NCBI GenBank assembly: GCA_023395595.1
Contig: JAEWYO010000062.1
Span: 1 to 45,752 of the forward strand
DNA: 45,752 nucleotides
Direction: 5' to 3'
Origin: Bacillota bacterium
GTDB lineage: Bacteria; Bacillota; Clostridia; Christensenellales; CAG-138
In this document: positions 15,755 through 24,133 of the stretch, in pieces
Layout: the number at the start of each line of letters is the position of its first letter
How positions within the stretch are numbered: the first letter of the stretch is position 1
Notes under the pieces: generated by a model
What the model saw: the letters and a program-made list of their open reading frames with translations, nothing else
The model's database searches: none
Told to the model about the DNA's origin: nothing
Translations under genes and position numbers: made by a program

Positions 15755-16963
15755 TCAATGCACGCGGATGCGATCGATCAGCGCGCGAAACTCCGGCTCA
15801 TGCCACAGCACCGGAACGGGATAGATCGGGTTTGCTTCCTTCATCGCCCAGGTGATCATCTGCGGGATGTCCTTGTCTTGAATGAAATCGAATTTTTCCT
15901 GAATCTTCATGTCCTTATTCATCCTGCGAATTTCCTGAATGAACCCGTTCGCCTTTTCCGCGTCATCCTTGCCGTCGATTCCGACGATGTCCGCAAGACG
16001 GGCAAGTTTGTGATAGACGGCCGGACCGAAATCCTCCATCACATAGGGTAAAATCACCGCATTGGCGAGACCGTGCGGCGTGCCGTAGAGTCCGCCGAGT
16101 GTATGCGCAACCCCGTGGATATAACCAACGCAAGCGCGAGTGAACGCCGCGCCACCATAGAATGCGGCAAGCTGCATGTTGTATCGTGCGGTCAGGTCGC
16201 TGCCGTCTTTGTATACGGTTTCGAGATTTTCGAAAACCAGCCGGACGGTTTCTTTGGCGAGTTTGTCGGTCGATTTTGGCGCAAAACGATTTGTGTACGC
16301 TTCGACCGCATGCGTGAGCGCGTCCATGCCGGTTGTGCTGGTGATATGCGGCGGCAAGCCGACGGTGAGTTCAGGATCAAGGACTGCATAGTGCGGGATC
16401 AGGCACAGATCCTGAATTGCATATTTATGGTGTGTTGCGCGGTCTGTTACAACAGCGGCGATGGTCGTTTCCGATCCTGTGCCCGCTGTGGTTGGCACAG
16501 CAAAGAGCGGCGGGAGTTTCTTGAGCACGCGGAGCGTGCCGCCCATCTGCGCGATGCTCTGGCGCGGTTTCACAATTCGTGCGCCGGCGGCCTTTGCGCA
16601 GTCCATTGCGGAACCGCCGCCAAAGGCGACGATACCGTCGCACGTATTGTCCAAATAGAGTTTGCGCGCGGCTTCGATGTTTTCAATCGAAGGATTGGGC
16701 TCCACGCCGTCGTAGACAACGCCCTTAAGCCCAGCTTCGTCGCAGGCGGCAAAGAATGCGTCCAACAGCCCCAACTTGCGCAGCACACTGTCGGTAACGA
16801 TCAGAACATTGCTCACGCCCTTACTCTTGATAAACGCTGGCAGTTTCTTGATACTGCCCGGCCCGCTGAGAAGCTCCGGCTGCCGCCAGGGCATGAGATA
16901 CATCGCCGAGGTCAGAACAAATTGAAATACGCGGTACCAGATTTTTTTGAGTGTCCAGAGCAT
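15755..16963 (-). CDS. Iron-containing alcohol dehydrogenase family protein
   Basis: A 402-residue NAD(P)-dependent group III dehydrogenase. Visible are the cofactor-binding GGGSAMDCAKA, TTAGTGSE, and metal ligands in TTGMDALTHAVEAY, YIHGVAHTLGG and GTPHGLANA. The start at 16963 has AGGAGG 9 bases upstream; in-frame codons run ten residues further. The N-terminal ~20 residues (LWTLKKIWYRVFQFVLTSAMYLMPWRQP) are longer and more hydrophobic than in typical butanol dehydrogenases and resemble the extension seen in many clostridial paralogues. The substrate (aldehyde, butanal, diol) cannot be told. Confidence 0.9.
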   Translation of the reverse strand: MLWTLKKIWYRVFQFVLTSAMYLMPWRQPELLSGPGSIKKLPAFIKSKGVSNVLIVTDSVLRKLGLLDAFFAACDEAGLKGVVYDGVEPNPSIENIEAARKLYLDNTCDGIVAFGGGSAMDCAKAAGARIVKPRQSIAQMGGTLRVLKKLPPLFAVPTTAGTGSETTIAAVVTDRATHHKYAIQDLCLIPHYAVLDPELTVGLPPHITSTTGMDALTHAVEAYTNRFAPKSTDKLAKETVRLVFENLETVYKDGSDLTARYNMQLAAFYGGAAFTRACVGYIHGVAHTLGGLYGTPHGLANAVILPYVMEDFGPAVYHKLARLADIVGIDGKDDAEKANGFIQEIRRMNKDMKIQEKFDFIQDKDIPQMITWAMKEANPIYPVPVLWHEPEFRALIDRIRVH

Positions 16964-17200
16964 GGTTTCGCGCCTCCTCATGATTGGATCCAAGTGTTAT
17001 CTTGGATTTAATTGTAACACGCACATGGAACCGCCGCAATCGACGCGCAATGCAAAAACGAGAATAGTATGCAACAAGCAGCTGCTGAAAGAATCCTTTC
17101 GTCCAAACAGAGTTACGACGTGACAAACAAACCAGTACGATTAGACAGAGCCGTAAAAAACCAAAAACGGGCATGTTTACAGTGGAGCGATCTTGGGTTA

Positions 17201-17212
17201 TTGTATATACAA
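17201..17212. promoter_or_regulatory. 12-bp perfect palindrome upstream of the Spo0A-domain gene
   Basis: TTGTATATACAA is self-complementary and directly precedes the CGA array. It could be an operator or part of a -10 region (TTTACA at 17176-17181 is a possible -35). Confidence 0.4.
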
Positions 17213-17214
17213 AA

Positions 17215-17264
17215 GATCGAAAAAACGCGAAAATAGTCGATTAATCTCGAAGAATAGCGAAACC
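17215..17264 (+). repeat. Five CGA(A) motifs at exact 10-bp spacing, putative Spo0A-type operator array
   Basis: CGA occurs at 17218, 17228, 17238, 17248 and 17258, and a further one at 17188, all in one 10-bp phase. Units are GATCGAAAAA, ACGCGAAAAT, AGTCGATTAA, TCTCGAAGAA and TAGCGAAACC, giving a consensus of NNNCGAAAAA. The Spo0A box consensus of Bacillus (TGTCGAA) shares the CGAA core. The array ends about 70 bases before the start codon of a protein made only of a Spo0A DNA-binding domain. Confidence 0.6.
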
Positions 17265-17331
17265 GTTGTATTTTGTTATTTTGTAGATTAATGTCTGTTT
17301 ATTGGGGAAAATTCACAGGGAGGACAGACAT

Positions 17332-17658
17332 GTGAGGTCAAAAATCGATCAGGAATTACTCCGGCTCGGCGCACCCACAGGAAGACTCGGTTATGTGCAG
17401 ATGGCGATGACGCTCGAACTCATCATGCAGGAGGAGCAGGTGACCAGCACCACGCGCGTACTATATCCGAAAGTGGCGGAACGCTGCAACACCAAGCCCG
17501 CGCGCATCGAACGCAATGTCCGTGAGGAGATCAAGGCCATCTGGAACTTCGGCAACCAAAAGCGGCTTGATCAGCTCTTTATCAATCGCGGGAAATACCC
17601 GCCTGGAAACAAAGAGTTTCTCTATACCATCGCGCGCTATCTGCAACAGAACGCGTAA
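17332..17658 (+). CDS. Free-standing Spo0A C-terminal domain (DNA-binding) protein
   Basis: A 108-residue protein that corresponds to the Spo0A effector domain: LGAPTGRLGYVQMAMTLEL, then RVLYPKVAERCNTKPARIERNVREEIKAIW, which matches the recognition-helix region of Spo0A (VLYPxIAxxxxTTxSRVERAIRHAIE), then KYPPGNKEFLYTIARYL. No receiver domain with a phosphorylatable Asp precedes it. The GTG at 17332 is chosen for GGAGG 8 bases upstream; the overlapping ATG at 17330 is followed immediately by a stop (ATGTGA). It is a single-gene unit. A regulator of sporulation-like or stationary-phase genes, without phosphorelay input, is inferred. Confidence 0.88.
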   Translation: MRSKIDQELLRLGAPTGRLGYVQMAMTLELIMQEEQVTSTTRVLYPKVAERCNTKPARIERNVREEIKAIWNFGNQKRLDQLFINRGKYPPGNKEFLYTIARYLQQNA

Positions 17659-17676
17659 CGCCGAACAGGCGCAAAT

Positions 17677-17712
17677 AAAAAGCGGGGGACGATTCCTCCG
17701 CTTTTGCGTTTT
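17677..17712. terminator. Bidirectional terminator between Spo0A-domain and FMN-barrel genes
   Basis: AAAAGCGGGGGA / TCCTCCGCTTTT with one mismatch and a short loop, T-rich on both outer sides; 18 bases after the plus-strand stop and 12 bases beyond the minus-strand stop. Confidence 0.8.
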
Positions 17713-17723
17713 TGCCTTCTGAC

Positions 17724-18548
17724 TTAAAACGAGCGCACGGGTTCAATCGACTCGCTGCGCGGATAGACATACTCCATCTTCGGTGGCATGGAATTATAGA
17801 CGCGCTCAATCTCCAGAATGCCTTTTATATAGCGCCCTTTGACCAGGACGCTTTCCATCTTGAGATTCAGGCACAGTATGGAAACCTTCGCGCCATCGGG
17901 AATCTTCTTTAACTCGCTGCCAAATGGGATGCCGGTGAGCGCGATTCGATCAGAGCCGGCGCTCGTCGCTTGAACGACGGGAAAAATTTGCGCATCGCCA
18001 TTTTCGTCGTAAAAGCACAGGAATTTCAGCGAATCCAGCTGTGCAAAGAGTGTTTGCCCAACATGTGGGAGCGCCTTTTTCTCGCTCTTTTGCACGAAGA
18101 GTGCTTTCGCGCGTGATAGCAGCGCGCCGAGGACGATAGCGCCCATCGGCAGCGGGCGAACCTCGCTCATGCGCTCCAGATTGAGGTAAAAGATGCGATA
18201 GAATCCCATATAAGAGTTATACCGAAAGAGTGGTTTGTTGTTATAGAGATCAAATTCGGTTCCGGTGGTTGCGCTGTGCGTATAGACGGCGTTGCCGGAA
18301 AGATAGTGTTTATCTGCGCTGAGCACGAGGAAGCCGACGTGCGGACGATCCAGAATGAAGCGTTTGCTCAACCCGGCAGAAAATTGACCGAATGTTAGCG
18401 CGGAATCACCGAGGGCTTGGATGGACGAGAGAAACGAGAGATGCGGATAGCCGTTCTCGTCCTCAGTCGCCAGCACGCCAACCTTGCTGTCGCAATCCAT
18501 CATTTGAATGGCATCGTCCGGAATTCGATCAAACATATGCTCTTTCAT
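17724..18548 (-). CDS. PPOX-type FMN-binding split-barrel protein
   Basis: A 274-residue protein whose first ~110 residues resemble pyridoxamine-phosphate-oxidase-fold flavoproteins: KVGVLATEDENGYPHLSFLSSI, LTFGQFSAGLSKRFI and VGFLVLSADKHYL. The C-terminal 150 residues are not recognised. The start at 18548 has AGGAGG 7 bases upstream. It lies 49 bases after the activase gene and in the same direction, so it is the third gene of the glycyl radical enzyme operon. It might be an FMN reductase or binding protein serving that pathway, or be unrelated; no substrate can be read. Confidence 0.75.
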   Translation of the reverse strand: MKEHMFDRIPDDAIQMMDCDSKVGVLATEDENGYPHLSFLSSIQALGDSALTFGQFSAGLSKRFILDRPHVGFLVLSADKHYLSGNAVYTHSATTGTEFDLYNNKPLFRYNSYMGFYRIFYLNLERMSEVRPLPMGAIVLGALLSRAKALFVQKSEKKALPHVGQTLFAQLDSLKFLCFYDENGDAQIFPVVQATSAGSDRIALTGIPFGSELKKIPDGAKVSILCLNLKMESVLVKGRYIKGILEIERVYNSMPPKMEYVYPRSESIEPVRSF

Positions 18549-18597
18549 AGCGTTCCTCCTGTTAAAAATCCAGTCGTTCCCGCTGAGTCGATCATTC

Positions 18598-19527
18598 TTA
18601 CTCTTCCAGCAATGCCCCGGAAGAGCGGATATCCTCGCATGCGCGGGTGCTCCGCGCAATGGTCAGCAGCTCTTCCATGCGCTTCTTGGAAACAAGCGGT
18701 GTGTTCTTGAATGCCCAGTCGATGTCGAGCCGCTGATATTTGTCCGTGCAGAGATTGTTAAACGCACAGAGTTCCCAGCGTTCCGCGCCGCCGATGGCGT
18801 TGATACGGTCTCCGATGGCGCGGATGTTCTCGTCCGAATCCGTTGCGCCGGGGATGATTGGCGTGCGAATCCAGAGCCTGCCATTGCCCTTTGCCCATAG
18901 TGCAGCGACGCCGAGATTACGAAGGATCATCGCGTTTCCGCGCCCGGTCCAGCGCATATGGTCCGCGTCGTTCATGAGTTTGAGGTCGTAGAGTAGAATG
19001 TCCGTGTATGGCAGCGCCGCCTGCAACTGCTCCGTAAAGACCATGCCACAGGTATCGACCGCCGTCTGGATGACCGCCTGCTTGAGCAACCGCAGCAGCT
19101 CGATTGTACCATCCTGCAAGAGCGCTTCGCCGCCGGAGAGGGTCACGCCGCCGTCTCTGCCAAAATAGGCGCGGTCTTTGACCAACTCGCGGCAGAGCTC
19201 CTCCGGCTCTGCGTCGATGCCCTTGCATTCCAGCGCGAGCGTCGGGCAGGCGGAAACGCAGGCGCAGCAGCCTGTGCAGAGCCTGCGGTCGAAATGGATG
19301 CCGACTTCATCCCGCGTGAGCGCGCCGGTTGAACAAACATTGTCGCAACTGCCGCAGTGGATGCAGCGCGCGGCAACCCAATGCACCTGAAACTTTTTTG
19401 CGATGCTCTCCGGGTTGTGGCACCAGGCACAGGCAAGGGAACAACCTTTCAGGAAAATGGTGGTGCGCAGCCCGGGACCGTCTTCGCTGGACATGCGCTG
19501 AATATCGAGGTAGCGGATTTTTGTCAT
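18598..19527 (-). CDS. Glycyl radical enzyme activating protein (radical SAM)
   Basis: A 309-residue activase of the PflA-like family that installs the glycyl radical using S-adenosylmethionine. The radical SAM motif CSLACAWC (CxxxCxxC) lies at about residues 29-36 after RMSSEDGPGLRTTIFLKG. Two ferredoxin-like cluster motifs follow (CIHCGSCDNVC and CTGCCACVSACP), the arrangement of activases that serve dehydratase/decarboxylase-type glycyl radical enzymes rather than formate acetyltransferase. DGGVTLSGGEAL is the SAM-binding segment. It is directly downstream of its enzyme. Confidence 0.95.
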   Translation of the reverse strand: MTKIRYLDIQRMSSEDGPGLRTTIFLKGCSLACAWCHNPESIAKKFQVHWVAARCIHCGSCDNVCSTGALTRDEVGIHFDRRLCTGCCACVSACPTLALECKGIDAEPEELCRELVKDRAYFGRDGGVTLSGGEALLQDGTIELLRLLKQAVIQTAVDTCGMVFTEQLQAALPYTDILLYDLKLMNDADHMRWTGRGNAMILRNLGVAALWAKGNGRLWIRTPIIPGATDSDENIRAIGDRINAIGGAERWELCAFNNLCTDKYQRLDIDWAFKNTPLVSKKRMEELLTIARSTRACEDIRSSGALLEE

Positions 19528-19618
19528 ATCAATACCGATGGTAACTTTCCTTTGTGATACAAATTATCAATTTGTTTGTAGATTTCAACTAAACGATACG
19601 TACCGCGTAACGCGTTGC

Positions 19619-22108
19619 TTAATACCGATTGTGGCTTTCTCTGGCGATGATTTCGTTTTGCAATTCTCTGCCGATGCTCGTGAAATAAGCGTTATACCCC
19701 GTGATCCGCACAAGTAGGTTCTTATAATTCTCCGGGTGTTTCTGCGCGTCCTTGAGCGTCTCTGCGTCGAGAATATTGATTTGCAGTGCGGTTCCGCCGT
19801 TTTGTGCATAGCCGCGTAGGAACGCCTTGAGTTTTTCTTTGCGCTCACGATCGCGCATCAGCGAAGGAGAGAGTGTAATCGTGTGGCTTGCGCCGTTGGG
19901 CAGTAAATTAACGAGATTGCCCGCCGCATCTTTGCCGCCAAGCGCTTTGCCGACGGAGTTTGCGTTGCCCGTTGGTCCGTTGGTGTCCGCGCCGTTGACG
20001 GGGCAGATGGCGTTGCTCAAAAACTGCCCGCGTGCGCGTCCGTCCGCTGTCGCAGGGAGGATAAATCCGCTGCCGATCCAGTAATTCCAGCTCAACATGC
20101 CCGGGCGGAACTGCGCATTGGTCGATTTCGTGCGGTAGCTCCAGACGATGTTCGACCAATCGTTCATCAACCGAAGCGCCAGCGCATCCGCCGCGTCGTC
20201 GTCTCTGCCATATTTTGGCGCGCGGTTCTTCGCCTGTGCTTGTAGAACCTCATAGCCCTGCCAGTTGGCTTGCAGCGCGCGAATCAGCGTATCCATGGTG
20301 CACAGTTTTTTGTCATAAATAAGATAACGGATTGCAAGCAGCGAGTCAACCGTTGTTGCAAACGTTACGCCCTCGACCGTGACAAACGAAAGCTCCGCAC
20401 CACCCTGCGTACAATCCTTTGCGCTCTCGGCGCAGCCTTTGACCAGGCAGCTTAAATACGGCGTTGGCGCATACGCGGCACGCAGCGCGGTGGAGCGCTC
20501 ATAGAGCGCAACCATGCGCTCCATCACGTACTGAAGCTGCCGTAAAAAAGCCATATAGAACGCTTCAAAGTTCGCAAATACGCACGGGTCGCCCGTCTTC
20601 GGTGCATTGGTTTCCGCGGGGTAGGGGTTACCCCAGAGCGCATCGGTATAGGTGATCAAGTCTTGTCCGTTGTCCAGCGTGAGTTCCACCGCTTTGACGA
20701 GGTTCGGGTTGCAGTCAACGGTTGCGGAGCGGTCGTTGCCGCACATCGTGTTTTCCAGACAACCGACGGAAGCATAGTCAAACACGTTGTCCTCATGGAT
20801 CCGGTGTTCCACATGCGCGCGCTTTGCCTCTTCCAGAAGCCCGGCCATCGACCGCTCGTCGAAGTTGAGCAAAAACGGCGCACCCTGACTGGTTGCGATC
20901 ATGTCCACAACCTTGTCCATTAACGCATCGGGTGAGTTCTGGTGCAGACGCACATTCGGTTTTGGCTCAAGGATCGGGCTCATCTCGTCGATGACTTCGA
21001 GAAACACCCAAGTGAGCTCGTTGGTCATGTCCGCGCCGTCTTTGCCAAGGCCGGATAGATTAAAAAGCTGACCGTAACCTGCCGTGATGCCTTGATTGCC
21101 GGTTTGAATCATCGCGTCGTAGGCGTAGTTGCAGTGCATCCAGAAGCACTTGAGTAATTCTTTGCCGAACGCGCGATCCATGCCCTGCCGTATGGATTCC
21201 TGCCAGTAGGGCAACAGATATTGATCGATTCTCCCAAAAGAGACGCCCGCGCCGGGATAGTTTTCGTCTGAGAGCGCCAGCATGTGCGTGAGCCACAGGG
21301 ATTGCAGTGCTTCGTAGAAATTTCGTGCGGGTTCGTTTGGCACGCGCAGGAGGATTTGCTGCATGGCGAATAGCTCTTCTTTACGTGTGGCATCCGGCTC
21401 ATCGTTTGCCAGCGTTTCACAAAGAGACGCATATCTTGCCGCGAGTTCCACGGGCGTGTCGCAACTCATCATCATGCCGCGCAGCTGTCCGCCCTTTGCG
21501 CCGGATTTATCGGCGGTTGTGAGCGCGTTGTATCGCGCGAGTAACTCCGCCTTTATGCCGGAGAAGCCTTTTTGCAACACACTCGGATAGTCTGGAATCA
21601 GGTGTCCACTGGTCGCGCCGCAGTTGCCGTAGCCGCGATCCTGAAACGCAAACGTCGCTTTGCGGATGCCATCCTTACCCAACATGCGCTCGTTTCGTGC
21701 CTTTGCCTCACTCTTACTCCAGCAGCGGGATACCATGAGGTTGAATCTTCCGCCTGCGATCAAATCACCGGGCAAAACCTCCTGCGGCATGCGGTTCACG
21801 ATGGCTTCTTTGACGATCCATGCGCGGCGCTCCGGCAGGGAAAGAGAGAAGAACCCCTTTGGAGGCTCAATGGTGCGTGCCGCCATTTGGAACGATTTTC
21901 GGAAGGTCGGCAGGAAAGAATAGACCTCCGGCACGATTAAGAAGCTCGTTTCATCAAACACCTCGTCCCATGGTGTGCCCGTGGTGAACGCGGCAAACTC
22001 ATTGTTCCAACCGCGTTTGTCCCCCTGAAAATAGTAATCCCGCAGCCACTGAATGCGTGACGAAAGATCATACGGTTCTTTAACACCCGGCTTTTTGACG
22101 GCTTCCAT
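19619..22108 (-). CDS. Glycyl radical enzyme, substrate unassigned
   Basis: An 829-residue enzyme of the PFL/glycerol-dehydratase superfamily. The glycyl radical loop is RITGYNAYF with radical Gly804. The thiyl-radical cysteine is Cys450 in DYASVGCLENTMCGND, with the neighbouring Glu452 kept, as in dehydratase- and lyase-type members (CxE), so this is not pyruvate formate-lyase (which has a Cys-Cys pair). The residue after Glu is Asn where many members have Pro, and there is a second Cys at 456. Start at 22108: GGAG upstream; 52 codons of open frame beyond it are not coding-like. It heads an operon with its activase and an FMN-barrel protein, but no microcompartment or transporter genes are adjacent to suggest the substrate. 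Confidence 0.93.
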   Translation of the reverse strand: MEAVKKPGVKEPYDLSSRIQWLRDYYFQGDKRGWNNEFAAFTTGTPWDEVFDETSFLIVPEVYSFLPTFRKSFQMAARTIEPPKGFFSLSLPERRAWIVKEAIVNRMPQEVLPGDLIAGGRFNLMVSRCWSKSEAKARNERMLGKDGIRKATFAFQDRGYGNCGATSGHLIPDYPSVLQKGFSGIKAELLARYNALTTADKSGAKGGQLRGMMMSCDTPVELAARYASLCETLANDEPDATRKEELFAMQQILLRVPNEPARNFYEALQSLWLTHMLALSDENYPGAGVSFGRIDQYLLPYWQESIRQGMDRAFGKELLKCFWMHCNYAYDAMIQTGNQGITAGYGQLFNLSGLGKDGADMTNELTWVFLEVIDEMSPILEPKPNVRLHQNSPDALMDKVVDMIATSQGAPFLLNFDERSMAGLLEEAKRAHVEHRIHEDNVFDYASVGCLENTMCGNDRSATVDCNPNLVKAVELTLDNGQDLITYTDALWGNPYPAETNAPKTGDPCVFANFEAFYMAFLRQLQYVMERMVALYERSTALRAAYAPTPYLSCLVKGCAESAKDCTQGGAELSFVTVEGVTFATTVDSLLAIRYLIYDKKLCTMDTLIRALQANWQGYEVLQAQAKNRAPKYGRDDDAADALALRLMNDWSNIVWSYRTKSTNAQFRPGMLSWNYWIGSGFILPATADGRARGQFLSNAICPVNGADTNGPTGNANSVGKALGGKDAAGNLVNLLPNGASHTITLSPSLMRDRERKEKLKAFLRGYAQNGGTALQINILDAETLKDAQKHPENYKNLLVRITGYNAYFTSIGRELQNEIIARESHNRY

Positions 22109-22223
22109 GGCAGATGCTCCTTTCGGTATCAGAAAACAAGCAATTATACATAGAATACGATATTGAATGGATGTGATGACAAGATGTATCGGTTCCGGCT
22201 TTTCAGTGAAATGTTTCGCTATT

Positions 22224-22252
22224 ATTATAGTACAATCCCGCGTTGCGGGCAA
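22224..22252 (-). promoter_or_regulatory. Promoter of the glycyl radical enzyme operon with overlapping dyad
   Basis: On the minus strand TTGCCC, 17 bp, TATAAT, about 115 bases before the start codon. The -35/spacer contains the inverted repeat CCCGC-AAC-GCGGG (22237-22249), well placed for a repressor. Confidence 0.7.
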
Positions 22253-22325
22253 TTTGATGCGCACAGGCGCGGGAAAATTCTTAACCTAACCATATGACAA
22301 CTGGTCTTTACGGTTTTGTGCTTTT

Positions 22326-23162
22326 CTAAATCGCCCGCAATAGCCGGATTTCGTCACCGTGCTCCGGCGGTTCGTTGGGTGTTTCGAGAATCATCGGCAG
22401 TCCGGCTAACGCCGGATGGTGTGCGATTCGTTGAATCACCTCCAGCCCGATGAATCCTTCGCCGATGCGTGCGTGACGGTCTTTGCCGCAACCCAAATCA
22501 AACAGGCTGTCGTTGAGATGCAGCGCGCGCAACTGCTTTAGACCGATAATCTGGTCAAACTGCGTCAGTACGCCGTCGAGATCATTTTTCACATCATATC
22601 CAGACGCAAAGATGTGACAGGTGTCGAGACAAACGCCCATCTTGTCTTGCCGTTGGACGCGACTGAGTAGATCTGCAATTTGTTCAAACCGCCCGCCGAT
22701 TTCCGAACCGCCGCCTGACATCGTCTCAATCAGAACTGTTGTGCTTTGATCTGCTGTAAGTACTTCATTGAGCAGCTCTGCGGTCAAACGAACGCCAGCT
22801 TCGATTCCCTGACCGGTGTGGCTTCCGGGATGGAAGTTGTAGACCTGATTTGGGAATGCCTCCATCCGCGCGAGATCTTCGGCAAAACAGCGATAGGCAA
22901 AGTCCCGAACCTTTGCGTCCGAAGAACAGGGGTTGAGCGTATATGGCGCGTGGGCAACCAGCGTTCCAAATGCGTTCTCGCGGCAGAGCGTGTTCAGCGC
23001 CTCTGCGTCCGCGGGATCGATTGCCTTTGCGTTGCCGCCACGCGGGTTCCGCGTGAAAAACTGAAACGTATTTGCGCCGATGGAGAGCGCGACGCGGCCT
23101 GCTGCGGCATAGCCCTTTGCGTTGCTCAGGTGGCACCCGAGATAGAGCGTTTGTTGTTCCAT
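22326..23162 (-). CDS. nfo: Endonuclease IV (AP endonuclease)
   Basis: A 278-residue TIM-barrel metalloenzyme that cuts DNA at abasic sites in base excision repair. Zinc-ligand segments are VAHAPYTLN, YNFHPGSHTGQG, VLIETMSGGGSEIGG, VCLDTCHIFASGYD, LRALHLNDS, DRHARIGEGFIG and PMILETPNE. Length and ends are normal. AAGGATG precedes the ATG at 23162. It is divergent from the SDR gene, with only 62 bases between start codons. Confidence 0.96.
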   Translation of the reverse strand: MEQQTLYLGCHLSNAKGYAAAGRVALSIGANTFQFFTRNPRGGNAKAIDPADAEALNTLCRENAFGTLVAHAPYTLNPCSSDAKVRDFAYRCFAEDLARMEAFPNQVYNFHPGSHTGQGIEAGVRLTAELLNEVLTADQSTTVLIETMSGGGSEIGGRFEQIADLLSRVQRQDKMGVCLDTCHIFASGYDVKNDLDGVLTQFDQIIGLKQLRALHLNDSLFDLGCGKDRHARIGEGFIGLEVIQRIAHHPALAGLPMILETPNEPPEHGDEIRLLRAI

Positions 23163-23189
23163 GATTCATCCTTTTCTTGTGGCTTTGGA

Positions 23190-23218
23190 TTGCGCAGATG
23201 TGCGCAGTTTGCTACACT
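23190..23218 (+). promoter_or_regulatory. Promoter abutting the SDR start codon, with TGCGCA repeat
   Basis: TTGCGC, 17 bp, TACACT. The -10 ends 7 bases before the ATG at 23225, so the transcript would begin at the start codon. TGCGCA-GATG-TGCGCA (23191-23206) overlaps the -35 and spacer and is symmetrical, as an operator would be. Confidence 0.6.
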
Positions 23219-23224
23219 GTGCGT

Positions 23225-23962
23225 ATGAAGCATACAGTATTGGTAACAGGTTCTTCGCGCGGAATTGGCGCGGGCATTGCGCGCCGGTTTGCCGGGGAAG
23301 GGCACCGCGTTGCGATTCATTATCGTGAGCGGGAAGCCGAGGCTCGCGCGCTCTTTGCCGAACTTTCGGAAGCGGGCTATGAGGTCATGCTCGTCAGCGG
23401 AGACATCACCGACGAAGCGCAGGCAAGCGAGATTGTCACCCGCGTGCAAAAGACGTTTGGTTTTATTGACGTGCTGATCAACAACGCGGGGATCGCGCTA
23501 CCGACGCAGCTGGTCACCGATACCTCGCTGGCTGACTGGCACCGGGTAATGGACGCAAACGTCACGGGGGTGTTCCTTGTCACCAATGTTGTGCTGGCGC
23601 AGATGGTTTCACAAAAGCGCGGCGCAATCGTGAATATCTCCTCTATGTGGGGCGTGACCGGCGGCTCCTGCGAGGTGGCGTATTCCGCCTCCAAAGCGGC
23701 AGTGATTGGTTATACAAAAGCTCTTGCAAAAGAGGTTGCGCCAAGCGGTATCCGCGTGAACTGCATTGCGCCGGGGTTTATTTTAACCGACATGACCCGC
23801 GGCTTTTCCGAGGATGTGATTGCGGGCATCTGCGATGAAACGCCGCTTTTGCGCGCGGGAACGCCGGAGGATGTCGCTTCAGCGGCGCTGTTTCTCGCCT
23901 CTGAAGAAGCGTCGTTCATCACGGGGCAGGTGCTTTGTGTGGATGGCGGGCGCTGTATTTAA
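23225..23962 (+). CDS. Short-chain dehydrogenase/reductase, FabG-like
   Basis: A 245-residue NAD(P)H-dependent reductase with the classical SDR motifs: VTGSSRGIGAGIA for the cofactor, NNAGIA, the Ser of VNISSMWG, catalytic YSASK, and the IAPGFILTDM loop. It is closest in look to 3-oxoacyl-ACP reductase, but no other fatty acid synthesis gene is near, so another ketone substrate is possible. The ATG at 23225 gives the family start MKHTVLVTGSSRG. No Shine-Dalgarno precedes it and the predicted promoter sits right at the start, suggesting a leaderless mRNA. Confidence 0.9.
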   Translation: MKHTVLVTGSSRGIGAGIARRFAGEGHRVAIHYREREAEARALFAELSEAGYEVMLVSGDITDEAQASEIVTRVQKTFGFIDVLINNAGIALPTQLVTDTSLADWHRVMDANVTGVFLVTNVVLAQMVSQKRGAIVNISSMWGVTGGSCEVAYSASKAAVIGYTKALAKEVAPSGIRVNCIAPGFILTDMTRGFSEDVIAGICDETPLLRAGTPEDVASAALFLASEEASFITGQVLCVDGGRCI

Positions 23963-24076
23963 TCAATTTTACCACATAGTTGCCAAGCAAACCGTGTTTT
24001 GATTACAGAGCAGTTGTTTCGACTTGGTGAAAACGAAATGAGATCAAAAAACGCAACGTATTCCACACAAAAGGTA

Positions 24077-24105
24077 TTGCAAATTTGAGCGCATTCGTGT
24101 ATGAT
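24077..24105 (+). promoter_or_regulatory. Promoter of tRNA-Ser
   Basis: TTGCAA, 17 bp, TATGAT, about 28 bases upstream of the tRNA. Confidence 0.75.
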
Positions 24106-24133
24106 ACACAATGCGTCCAAGAAAAAAAGCCGT

